DNA of 64,000 nt, from the NCBI RefSeq assembly GCF_026967795.1, contig NZ_JAPVBH010000008.1:151633-215632 (forward strand). Reading direction: 5' to 3'. This DNA is from Modestobacter sp. VKM Ac-2986 (GTDB taxonomy: Bacteria; Actinomycetota; Actinomycetes; Mycobacteriales; Geodermatophilaceae). Every line of letters starts with the position of its first letter. The stretch's first letter is position 1. The notes below the pieces were generated by a model. The model had not been told where the DNA came from. It saw nothing but the letters and a program-made list of their open reading frames with translations, and made no database searches. Shown here one piece after another: positions 26,540 to 34,528 of the stretch. Both the position numbers and the translations under genes were made by a program.

Positions 26540-28246
26540 GTGGACCTCCGGCTGCTCGAGCCCGCGACGTCGCGGCGGGGGCAGCACCCCTTCCGCGCCG
26601 ACGTCGCGCTCGCCGTCGTGCTCGCGGTGGTCACCACCGGCCTGCAGGCCGCCGTCGGGCTGTACCACTCCCGCGCCGAGGTCGGTCTCCTGCTGAGCGT
26701 GGTCCTCTGTGGCGCCCTGGCCTGGCGGCGCACCCGCCCGCTGCTCACCGCGGCGATCGTCGTCCCCGCGTGCCTGCTCGAGCTCGTCCTGACCCCCTAC
26801 GACTTCCTGCTGGCCAACGTCGCCGCACCGATGACGGTCTACGCGCTCGCGGCGTACGGGCCCCGGTGGTCGGTCCGCGCCGGGCTGGGGACCGGCCTCG
26901 TCGGCGCCGCGCTGGCCGCCGCCGTCTACCGAGGCAACGGTCAGGTCGACGTCTTCGCGACCGTGTTCATCGCGCTCAGCGCCGTGGTGGTCGCCGTGTG
27001 GGCACTCGGCGTCCAGCGCCGCAACCGGTCCCGGACCCCACGCGGGTGGGCCGACGACCTCCCGCAGAAGCCGGTGCTCGAGCGGATGGAGGGGTGGCTG
27101 CGGCGGCACCCCTTCGGCGTCGACTCGACCCTCGCCGGCCTCGCGGTGTTCGTGCTGGTGGTCGTGTCCTCCAACGGCTACCCCGAGGCCGAGGTCGCCG
27201 CCGTCCTGGGCCTGGTGCTGCTGGTGCCGCTGGCCTGGCGCCGGCGCCGTCCGGTCCGCGCGGCCGCCGTGGTCATAGTCGGCTGCCTGCTCGAGCTGGT
27301 GCTGCTGCCGGGCCAGTTCCTGCCGGCGAACGTCGCCGCGCCCGCGATGGTCTACGCGCTGGCCGCCTACGCACCCCGGAAGGCCGGCCGCGCCGGGCTG
27401 GTGATCGGCCTGGTGGGCGCCGTGCTGGCCTCCCTCACCTACTTCGGCGGCGCCGGGCTGTTCTCCTACGTCGCCACCGCCGGCGCCATCGGCGTCCTGG
27501 TGATCGCCGCCTGGGCGCTGGGCGACCTGCGCCGGGCCCGGTTGCAGCAGGTCGCCGGCCTGGAGGAACGCGCCCGCCTCCTGGAACTGGAACGGGAGCA
27601 GGAGATGCAGCTGGCCGCCTCGACCGAGCGCGCCCGGATCGCCCGGGAGATGCACGACGTCGTCGCCCACTCCCTGTCGGTCGTCATCGCCCAGGCCGAC
27701 GGCGGCCGCTACGCCGGGCAGGTCGACCCGGCGGCGGCCACCTCGGCGCTGGAGCAGATCTCCTCGACCGGCCGGCAGGCCCTCGCCGAGATGCGCAAGC
27801 TGCTCGGCGTGCTGCGGGAGGGCGACGGGCAGGAGTTCGCCCCGCAGCCCGACGTCGCCGCGATCGACCAGCTGGTCGCCGACGTCCGGGCCAGCGGCCT
27901 GGACGTCGAGCTCGTCGTGGCCGGCACGCCGCAGCCGATGCCCGCCGGCCCGCAGCTGGCCGCCTACCGGATCGTGCAGGAGTCGCTGACCAACGTGCTC
28001 AAGCACGCCGGCCCGGCGGGCCGTGCCTGGGTGCGCCTGCACTGGCGCACCGACGCCCTCGAGCTGCACGTGGAGGACGACGGCCGGGGCGCCGCCGCCG
28101 CGATCATGGAAGGCGACGGCCAGGGGCAGGGTCTGCTCGGCATGCGCGAGCGGGCGCAGCTGCACGGTGGCCGGCTGACCGCCGCGCCGCGGGCCGGCGG
28201 CGGGTTCGGCGTGCACGCCGTCCTGCCCTACCGTTCGTCCCGATGA
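26540..28246 (+). CDS. Sensor histidine kinase (HisKA_3 type) with duplicated membrane sensor
   Basis: 568 residues. Two tandem copies of a four- to five-helix membrane module lie at about residues 18-160 and 190-335. They share WRRxRP, CLLELVLxPxxFLxANVAAPxxVYALAAYxPR and AGLxxGLVGA. A coiled coil and the HisKA_3 dimerisation domain follow, with phosphoacceptor His in RARIAREMHDVVAHSLSVV, then a HATPase_c domain ending GLLGMRERAQLHGG. Kinases of this family normally have one sensor module, so the duplication is the notable point. Its TGA overlaps the ATG of the response regulator (ATGA). The signal is unknown; an FtsX-type ABC exporter follows downstream. Confidence 0.92.
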   Translation: MDLRLLEPATSRRGQHPFRADVALAVVLAVVTTGLQAAVGLYHSRAEVGLLLSVVLCGALAWRRTRPLLTAAIVVPACLLELVLTPYDFLLANVAAPMTVYALAAYGPRWSVRAGLGTGLVGAALAAAVYRGNGQVDVFATVFIALSAVVVAVWALGVQRRNRSRTPRGWADDLPQKPVLERMEGWLRRHPFGVDSTLAGLAVFVLVVVSSNGYPEAEVAAVLGLVLLVPLAWRRRRPVRAAAVVIVGCLLELVLLPGQFLPANVAAPAMVYALAAYAPRKAGRAGLVIGLVGAVLASLTYFGGAGLFSYVATAGAIGVLVIAAWALGDLRRARLQQVAGLEERARLLELEREQEMQLAASTERARIAREMHDVVAHSLSVVIAQADGGRYAGQVDPAAATSALEQISSTGRQALAEMRKLLGVLREGDGQEFAPQPDVAAIDQLVADVRASGLDVELVVAGTPQPMPAGPQLAAYRIVQESLTNVLKHAGPAGRAWVRLHWRTDALELHVEDDGRGAAAAIMEGDGQGQGLLGMRERAQLHGGRLTAAPRAGGGFGVHAVLPYRSSR

Positions 28247-28947
28247 CAGACAGCCCGATCCGCGTCGTCCTCGTCGACGACCAGCAGCTGGTCCGCGCCG
28301 GCTTCCGCATGGTGATCGACTCCCAGCCCGACCTCACCGTCGTCGGCGAGGCAGGGGACGGCGCCGCGGCGGTCGACCTGCTGCGCCGGACGGCGGCCGA
28401 CGTCGTGCTGATGGACGTGCGGATGCCCGGGATGGACGGCATCGCCGCGACCGAGCAGGTCACCGCGCTGCCCGAGCCGCCGCGGGTCGTGGTGCTGACC
28501 ACCTTCGACCTCGACGAGTACGTGGTGGCCGCGATCGGCGCCGGGGCCAGCGGCTTCCTGCTCAAGGACGCCCCGCCGGAGGAGATGCTCGCCGCGGTGC
28601 GCACGGTGCACTCCGGTGACTCGGTGATCGCGGCCAGCTCCACCCGGCGGCTGCTCCAGCACGTCGCGCCGATCCTGCGCGAGGCGAACGGGACGTCGGC
28701 GTCGGCGCCGGCCGACCCCTCGGCGCTGGTCGAGCTGACGCCGCGGGAGAAGGAGGTGCTGGTGCAGATGGCCTACGGCTCCTCCAACACCGAGATCGCC
28801 TCGCAGCTGTTCGTCAGCGAGGCCACGGTGAAGACCCACGTCGGCCGGGTCCTGGCCAAGACCGGCTCGCGGGACCGGGTGCAGGCCGTCGTCCTGGCCT
28901 ACCGCACCGGCCTGGTCGCCCCCGCCGACCTGCTCCGCAACGCCTGA
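28243..28947 (+). CDS. NarL/FixJ-family response regulator
   Basis: 234 residues. The receiver has VDDQQLVRAGF, the phosphoacceptor in VVLMDVRMPGMDG (about residue 58) and FLLKDAPPEEM. The LuxR-type HTH has the canonical LTPREKEVLVQMAYGSSNTEIASQLFVSEATVKTHVGRVLAK. It is translationally coupled to the kinase. A plausible target is the ABC exporter operon 216 bases downstream, because regulator and exporter often pair in this way; no binding site is evident. Confidence 0.93.
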   Translation: MTDSPIRVVLVDDQQLVRAGFRMVIDSQPDLTVVGEAGDGAAAVDLLRRTAADVVLMDVRMPGMDGIAATEQVTALPEPPRVVVLTTFDLDEYVVAAIGAGASGFLLKDAPPEEMLAAVRTVHSGDSVIAASSTRRLLQHVAPILREANGTSASAPADPSALVELTPREKEVLVQMAYGSSNTEIASQLFVSEATVKTHVGRVLAKTGSRDRVQAVVLAYRTGLVAPADLLRNA

Positions 28948-29019
28948 GGGTCGACCCGGTCCGGGCAGGGCGGAGCCGCGTGCGCACGCGGATCCACCCT
29001 GCCGCCCGCGGGTCGACCC
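28948..29019. terminator. Large imperfect hairpin flanked by GGGTCGACCC repeats
   Basis: GGCAGGGCGGAGCCGCG (from 28964) pairs, with two mismatches, with the segment ending near 29003. Copies of GGGTCGACCC at 28948-28957 and 29010-29019 bracket it. It follows the response regulator stop codon directly and should end the two-component operon. Confidence 0.6.
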
Positions 29020-29163
29020 GGGCGGGGTCAGCCCCAGGGATGACGTGAGGTCATCCCCCGGCCCCAGGTGGGAGGAGGCCAAGACCCACCTGTGCGGCGA
29101 CGCGGGAGGAGGCCCCCGGGCGAGAACGTGGTCACGACCTGATCACCGCCTCTGGAGGCCGAA

Positions 29164-29934
29164 GTGTCCGTCCCCGTCATGACCGTCCCGGGTGAGTCCC
29201 CGGCGTCGCTGTCCACCGCCGTCCGCGCCACCGACCTGCGCAAGACCTACGGCTCGGGTGAGACCGCCGTGCACGCCCTGGCCGGTGTCGACGTGGCGTT
29301 CGAGCGCGGCGCCTTCACCGCCATCATGGGCCCCTCGGGCTCGGGCAAGTCCACCCTGATGCACTGCCTGGCCGGCCTGGACGCCGCCACCTCCGGGCAG
29401 GTGTGGCTGGGCGACACCGAGCTGACCAGCCTGCGCGACGAGCAGCTGACCAAGCTGCGCCGCGAGCGGATCGGCTTCGTCTTCCAGTCCTTCAACCTGC
29501 TGCCCGTGCTCAACGCGCAGGAGAACATGCTGCTGCCGATGCAGCTGGCCGGGCAGCGCCCCGACCGCGCCTGGATGGACTCCGTCATCGCCCGCCTCGG
29601 CCTGCGCGAGCGCCTGCAGCACCGCCCCTACGAGCTCTCCGGCGGGCAGCAGCAGCGCGTCGCCGTCGCCCGGGCGCTGCTCCCCCGCCCCGACGTCGTG
29701 TTCGCCGACGAGCCCACCGGCAACCTCGACTCCTCCGCGGGTGCCGAGGTGCTGGGGCTGCTGCGCTCCAGCGTCCGGGAGACCGGCCAGACCGTCGTCA
29801 TGGTCACCCACGACCCGGTCGCCGCCGCCTACGCCGACCGCGTCGTCCTGCTGGCCGACGGCCACCTCGCCGGCGAGGTCCACCAGCCCACCACCGACTC
29901 GATCATCAACGCGCTCCGCGGCCTGGGGGCCTGA
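29164..29934 (+). CDS. ABC transporter ATP-binding protein (MacB/LolD type)
   Basis: 256 residues with Walker A GPSGSGKST, Q-loop FVFQSFNLLPVL, signature LSGGQQQRVAVARALL, Walker B VVFADEPTGNLDS and switch MVTHD. GGAGG lies upstream of the GTG start. The permease gene begins five bases after the stop codon. Together they form a MacB/FtsX exporter of the kind that moves lipids, peptides or antibiotics outward. A two-component system lies directly upstream and may regulate it. Confidence 0.94.
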   Translation: MSVPVMTVPGESPASLSTAVRATDLRKTYGSGETAVHALAGVDVAFERGAFTAIMGPSGSGKSTLMHCLAGLDAATSGQVWLGDTELTSLRDEQLTKLRRERIGFVFQSFNLLPVLNAQENMLLPMQLAGQRPDRAWMDSVIARLGLRERLQHRPYELSGGQQQRVAVARALLPRPDVVFADEPTGNLDSSAGAEVLGLLRSSVRETGQTVVMVTHDPVAAAYADRVVLLADGHLAGEVHQPTTDSIINALRGLGA

Positions 29935-29939
29935 CCCTG

Positions 29940-32402
29940 ATGCGCGCCGTCACCCTCGCCAGCATCCGGGCGCACCTGCCCCGGCTGGTCGCCTCCACCC
30001 TGGCCATCGTCATCGCCGTCGGCTTCGTCGTCGCCACCCTCGTGCTCAACGAGACGATGAAGCACACCGTCGCCGAGGCCGCCGGCGCCCGCTACGTCGG
30101 CGCCGACGCCGTCGTCACCGCCGAGGACGGCTCCGACCTGACCGACCAGGTCGCCCCCCTCTCCGCGGTGCCGGGCGTCCGGTCCGTCGACCCGGGCTAC
30201 GAGACCTCGGTCTCCGGCCTCGTCCCCGGGCGCACCGGGACCCAGTACCTGGCCGTGGAGTCCGTCGCCGCCGACCCGCAGCTGCGCTGGCAGCACCTCA
30301 CCGCCGGCGCACTGCCCACCGGGCCGGGTGAGGTCGCGGTCAGCGAGCGCGCCGGTGCCGCCCTCGGCGACGTCCTGACGCTCACCTACTACGGCCCCGA
30401 GGAGGAGGGGACCTCGTCCGCCGAGGTCACCGTGGTCGGCATCGTCGACCTGCGCGGCGACCCCACCGCCGACCTCTACGGCCGGCTCTACGCCACCGGC
30501 GACCAGGTCCTGGCCTGGGGCGCGGCGCAGCCGGTGGAGCTGCGGATCTCCGGCACCGACGGCGCCGACCCGGCCACCGTGGCCGGCGCGGTGTCCACCG
30601 CCCTGGCCGGGACGGCGTTCGTCGTGCGCACCGGCGCCGAGCAGGCCGCGGAGTCGGTCGCGTCCCTGACCGGCGACGCCGACTTCCTGACCACCGGGCT
30701 GCTGCTGTTCGCCGGCATCGCCGTGCTCGTCGCCGGGCTGGTCATCGCCAACACCTTCGCCGTCCTGCTGGCCCAGCGCACCCGCGACCTGGCCCTGCTG
30801 CGCTGCGTCGGGGCGACCGCCCAGCAGGTGCGCCGCAGCGTGCTCGGCGAGGCCCTGCTCACCGGCCTGGCCGCCTCGGTGATCGGCGTCCTGGCCGGCA
30901 TCGGGCTCGCCGCCGCCGTCTCGGCCGTCGTCGGCACCAACTCGCCGATCCCGCTGTCCGGGGTGTCCGTGCCGCTCTACGTCGTCCTGGTCGGCCTCGT
31001 CGTCGGCACGCTGACCACGCTGGTCGCCGCGCTGGCCCCGGCCCGCGCCGCCACCCGGGTCGCGCCGCTGGCCGCCCTGCGGCCGACCGACCCGGTCGCC
31101 CTCCGCTCCCGTGGTGGCGTCGTGCGGCTGGTCCTCGGCCTGCTGCTCGCCCTCCCCGGCATCGGCCTGATGGCCCTCGGCGTGGTCACCCAGGAGGTCT
31201 TCGTCGCCTTCGCCGGCGTCGTCCTCAGCTCCCTCGGCGGTCTGCTCCTCGCCCAGCGGGCGGTCCCGCCGGTCGTCGCCGCTGCCGGCCGGCTCCTCGG
31301 CCGGGTCGGCGGGCTCCCGGCCCGCCTGGCCGCCGGCAACGCCACCCGCAACCCCCGCCGGACGGCGGCCACCGCGACCGCGCTGCTCATCGGCGTCACC
31401 CTGACCACCGCCATGGTCGTGGGCGCCAGCTCCACCCGGGCCACCGCCCAGGCCGGCCTGGTCGCCGCCTACCCGACCGACGTCATCGTCGAGGGCAACG
31501 GCGAGACGATCCCGGCCGCGGTGCTCGACCAGCTGACCGCCGTGGACGGCGTCGTCGCCGGGACCGCGCTCACCAGCGGCCAGCTCGTCGGCCCGGACCA
31601 GGTCGAGGTCACCGTCAAGGGCGTGGACGTCGCGCAGGCGCTGCCGGTGCTGCGCTCGACGACCCAGCTGAAGCTGCCCGAGCCGGGCACCGTCGTCCTG
31701 CCCGGTTGGGCGGAGGAGACGTGGGGCGTGTCGGCCGGCCAGGAGGTCACCTTCACCGGGGCCGGCGGTCCGCGCACGTTCACCGCGGTCGCCGGCGACA
31801 CCAGCGACCCGCTGGTGCCCGCCGCCGACCTCGCCGCGCTCGCCCCCGACGCCACCCCCGGGACGCTGTGGCTCCGCCTGGGTGACGACGTCGAGCAGAA
31901 CGACGTCGTCGACGAGGTCACCGACATCGCCGGCACCGCGGTCCCGAACTCCTGGGTCAGCGGCATGGCCACCGAGCGGGCCGCGATCGACCAGGTCGTC
32001 GACGTGCTCCTGCTCATCGTGACCGGGCTGCTCGGGGTGGCCGTGCTCATCGCGCTGATCGGCGTCGGCAACACCCTCGCCCTCTCGGTCGTCGAGCGGC
32101 GCCAGGAGAGCGGGCTGCTGCGGGCGCTGGGGCTGACCCGCGGCCAGCTGCGCGGGCTGCTGGCCTGGGAGGCCGTCCTGGTCGCCGGGGTCGCCGCGGT
32201 GCTCGGGGTGCTGGTCGGCGGCACGTACGGCCTGGTCGGGGTCGCCTCGGCGCTGGGCGAGGTCGGCGAGCTGACGATCAGCGTCCCGTGGCTGCAGGTG
32301 GCAGCGATCGTCGTGGTCGCCACGGTGGCCGGGCTGCTCGCCTCGGTGCTGCCGGCCCGCCGCGCGGCGATGACCCCGCCGGTGGCCGCCATCGCCGGCT
32401 GA
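29940..32402 (+). CDS. FtsX-like ABC transporter permease, double-length
   Basis: 820 residues. An N-terminal helix (about 15-37) and a large outside domain are followed by three helices (about 250-275, 305-330, 340-360). After two further central helices comes a second outside domain and three more helices at the C-terminus, each triad carrying FtsX signatures (RTRDLALLRCVGATAQQVRR and RRQESGLLRALGLTRGQLRG). This two-FtsX-domain layout is usual in actinobacteria, where one gene supplies both halves. The ATG at 29940 is chosen because the upstream frame is antisense-like and lies inside the ATPase gene. The exported substrate is unknown. Confidence 0.9.
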   Translation: MRAVTLASIRAHLPRLVASTLAIVIAVGFVVATLVLNETMKHTVAEAAGARYVGADAVVTAEDGSDLTDQVAPLSAVPGVRSVDPGYETSVSGLVPGRTGTQYLAVESVAADPQLRWQHLTAGALPTGPGEVAVSERAGAALGDVLTLTYYGPEEEGTSSAEVTVVGIVDLRGDPTADLYGRLYATGDQVLAWGAAQPVELRISGTDGADPATVAGAVSTALAGTAFVVRTGAEQAAESVASLTGDADFLTTGLLLFAGIAVLVAGLVIANTFAVLLAQRTRDLALLRCVGATAQQVRRSVLGEALLTGLAASVIGVLAGIGLAAAVSAVVGTNSPIPLSGVSVPLYVVLVGLVVGTLTTLVAALAPARAATRVAPLAALRPTDPVALRSRGGVVRLVLGLLLALPGIGLMALGVVTQEVFVAFAGVVLSSLGGLLLAQRAVPPVVAAAGRLLGRVGGLPARLAAGNATRNPRRTAATATALLIGVTLTTAMVVGASSTRATAQAGLVAAYPTDVIVEGNGETIPAAVLDQLTAVDGVVAGTALTSGQLVGPDQVEVTVKGVDVAQALPVLRSTTQLKLPEPGTVVLPGWAEETWGVSAGQEVTFTGAGGPRTFTAVAGDTSDPLVPAADLAALAPDATPGTLWLRLGDDVEQNDVVDEVTDIAGTAVPNSWVSGMATERAAIDQVVDVLLLIVTGLLGVAVLIALIGVGNTLALSVVERRQESGLLRALGLTRGQLRGLLAWEAVLVAGVAAVLGVLVGGTYGLVGVASALGEVGELTISVPWLQVAAIVVVATVAGLLASVLPARRAAMTPPVAAIAG

Positions 32403-32409
32403 AGAGGGA

Positions 32410-32435
32410 CCCCTCTGCCCCACCCTGCAGAGGGG
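32410..32435. terminator. Hairpin after the permease (dispersed element, short copy 4)
   Basis: CCCCTCTGC (32410-32418) pairs with GCAGAGGGG (32427-32435) around CCCACCCT. It follows the stop codon directly and shares the GGGACCCC...CCCACCCTGCAG..GGGG plan of the composite elements, but lacks their middle section. Confidence 0.65.
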
Positions 32436-32448
32436 CCGAGCCGGACGT

Positions 32449-32483
32449 CCGTGCCCTGCCGCCGCACCGGTGGCAGGGCACGG
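32449..32483. terminator. Second perfect hairpin
   Basis: CCGTGCCCTGCC (32449-32460) pairs perfectly with GGCAGGGCACGG (32472-32483) around an 11-base loop. With the preceding hairpin it forms a tandem terminator before the MBL-fold gene. Confidence 0.6.
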
Positions 32484-32550
32484 GCGCGTCTGGCCCCTGC
32501 CGGTGCCGGGGCACTCGCCCTGGCACAGCCGTTCGGGGGATGCTGGTGCC

Positions 32551-33765
32551 GTGCCGTTCCCCCGTCGCACCGTCACCGTCACCGCCGCCGCCGCCCTGCT
32601 CGGTGGGGCCAGCTGGGTCGCCCGCGCCGCCTGGGGCATCCCCGCAGCGCTGGGCGCCAGCCAGCGCCAGCTGCGCCCGACCGTCGCCGGCTCCCCGCAG
32701 TTCCGCGAGGGCAAGTTCCACAACTCACTGCCCACCGCCACGATGTCCCCCGCCAACGCCCGCGACGGGCTGCTGCGGCAGTGGCACGAGGAGCGGCACA
32801 AGGGCCTGCCCGGCGGCCCCATCCCGCTGGTCACCGCCGACCTCCCGGCCGAGGCCGGCGAGCTGGCCGTCACCTGGTTCGGCCACTCCAGCGCCCTGCT
32901 GGAGGTCGACGGCCGCCGGGTGCTCCTGGACCCGGTGTGGGGCGAGCGCGTCTCCCCCTCCCCGACCATCGGACCGACCCGGCTGCACGAGCCGCCGGTG
33001 CCGCTGGAGAGCCTGCCCCCGGTCGACGCCGTGCTGATCAGCCACGACCACTACGACCACCTCGACCTGCCCACCGTGCGCGGCCTGATCCGCACCCAGA
33101 CGGCGCCGTTCGTCGTCCCGCTGGGCATCGGTGCGCACCTGCGCGGCTGGGGCGTGCCCGAGGACCGGATCGTCGAGCTCGACTGGGACGGCGCCACGAC
33201 CGTCGCCGGGCTGACCCTGACCTGCACCGAGGCCCGGCACTTCTCCGGCCGGTTCCTCGCCCGCGACACGACGCTGTGGTCGTCCTGGGTCGTCGCCGGC
33301 CCGCGGCACCGGGTGTTCTTCGGCGGCGACACCGGCTACACCCCGGCCTTCGCCGGCATCGGCGCGCGGCTGGGCCCCTTCGACCTGGCCCTGCAGCCGA
33401 TCGGGGCCTACAACCACAACTGGCACGCCATCCACATGGACCCCGAGGAGGCGGTGCGCGCGCACGGCGACCTCGGCGGCAAGGTGCTCATGCCGATCCA
33501 CTGGGCGACGTTCAACCTCGCGTTCCACCGCTGGGCGGAGCCGGTGCAGCGGCTGCTGGTGGCCGCCGCGGCCCACGACGTGCAGGTCGTCGTCCCCCGG
33601 CCCGGCGAGCGCGTCGACCTGCTCGACCCGCCCGCCCTGCAGGACTGGTGGACCGAGGTCGGCTCGGCCGAGGACGCCGCGGGCGGTGACCTCACGCCCG
33701 AGGCCGGCCTGGTCACGGCCGTGGCCAGCCGGGCCCGCCGCGGGATCACGTCCCGGCGCCGCTGA
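32551..33765 (+). CDS. MBL-fold metallo-hydrolase (NAPE-PLD/RomA-like)
   Basis: 404 residues. A hydrophobic segment near the N-terminus (TVTAAAALLGGASWVARAAWG) may be a signal anchor. The metallo-beta-lactamase motif ISHDHYDHLD (HxHxDH) follows at about residue 168, with a second histidine in TEARHFSGR, an Asp in FFGGDTGY and a C-terminal IHWATFNLAFH. Conserved TWFGHSSALLEVDGRRVLLDPVW marks the RomA/NAPE-PLD-like group, which includes phospholipase-D-type enzymes. The GTG start at 32551 removes an 81-base upstream frame that overlaps the hairpin. Its 3' end overlaps the convergent HAD gene by 20 bases. The substrate is unknown. Confidence 0.87.
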   Translation: MPFPRRTVTVTAAAALLGGASWVARAAWGIPAALGASQRQLRPTVAGSPQFREGKFHNSLPTATMSPANARDGLLRQWHEERHKGLPGGPIPLVTADLPAEAGELAVTWFGHSSALLEVDGRRVLLDPVWGERVSPSPTIGPTRLHEPPVPLESLPPVDAVLISHDHYDHLDLPTVRGLIRTQTAPFVVPLGIGAHLRGWGVPEDRIVELDWDGATTVAGLTLTCTEARHFSGRFLARDTTLWSSWVVAGPRHRVFFGGDTGYTPAFAGIGARLGPFDLALQPIGAYNHNWHAIHMDPEEAVRAHGDLGGKVLMPIHWATFNLAFHRWAEPVQRLLVAAAAHDVQVVVPRPGERVDLLDPPALQDWWTEVGSAEDAAGGDLTPEAGLVTAVASRARRGITSRRR

Positions 33766-34417
33766 CCTCCCGCAGCAGGGCCGGGAGCGCGCCGAGGTCG
33801 TCGACCTCGTGCTCCGGGCGTGGTCCGTCCGGGTCGAGCGCGTGGCCCGGACGGACCACCCGGACGACGGCGAGCCCGGCCTCCAGCGCGCCGCGGGTGT
33901 CCCGCGCGGAGGCCGGCACGTGCAGCCCGACCCCGGCGGCGACCGCGCGGCGGTAGAGCTCGGGGTGCGGCTTGTAGGCGTGCAGGCGCTCGCTGGTGAG
34001 CACCGCTCCCGGCTCGACCAGCGGCGCCACCCGGGTGCGGGCGAACAGGTCGTCGTCCACGTTGGACAGCACGCCCACCCGGTGGGTGCGGGCGACCTCG
34101 ACCAGCGCCGCCTGGACGTCGGGCCACAGCGGCCAGTCCGGCAGCGTCGCCAGCAGGGCGGCGGTGTCGGCGACCGGGTCGGCGTCCAGCCCGCGGGCGG
34201 CGCAGGTGGCGGCCAGGGCGCGCCGGCAGTGCTCGGCGAAGGGCACCCAGGCCGGCTCGTCCCGCTGGGACGCCTTGTTGCGGGCGTCCCAGTCGTCGTA
34301 CAGCTCGGTGCCCGAGACGGGCCAGCCGCGCCCGGCGGCGAGCTCGGCCAGCGCGGCCGAGCCGCCGGCCCGCGCGTCGACCAGGGCGCTGAACAGGTCG
34401 AACGTCACCAGAGCCAC
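33746..34417 (-). CDS. HAD-superfamily hydrolase
   Basis: 223 residues. Motif I is FDLFSALVD, whose Asp is the predicted nucleophile; the DxF spacing resembles haloacid-dehalogenase-type HADs. Motif II lies in VGVLSNVDD and motif III in YKPHPELYRRAV. A cap domain lies between motifs I and II. The GTG at 34417 gives the best N-terminus; the frame upstream is antisense to the repeat protein. Expected activity is phosphatase or dehalogenase on a small molecule; the substrate is unknown. Confidence 0.82.
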   Translation of the reverse strand: MALVTFDLFSALVDARAGGSAALAELAAGRGWPVSGTELYDDWDARNKASQRDEPAWVPFAEHCRRALAATCAARGLDADPVADTAALLATLPDWPLWPDVQAALVEVARTHRVGVLSNVDDDLFARTRVAPLVEPGAVLTSERLHAYKPHPELYRRAVAAGVGLHVPASARDTRGALEAGLAVVRVVRPGHALDPDGPRPEHEVDDLGALPALLREVSGAGT

Positions 34418-34528
34418 AGCCCCATCGTCACCCACGCGGTGATCATCAGCACCCCGCGGCGGTTGGCCGGTCGCACAGCGGGCACCCATGTCGCCGACGA
34501 TCCAGCACGGGTCACCAGGAGGCACGCC

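Noticed and set aside
29829..32969. Minus-strand open frame of over 1000 codons opposite the FtsX permease
   Set aside because: GC-rich shadow frame with repetitive Gly/Asp/Gln composition and no domain; the plus-strand permease has clear FtsX motifs.
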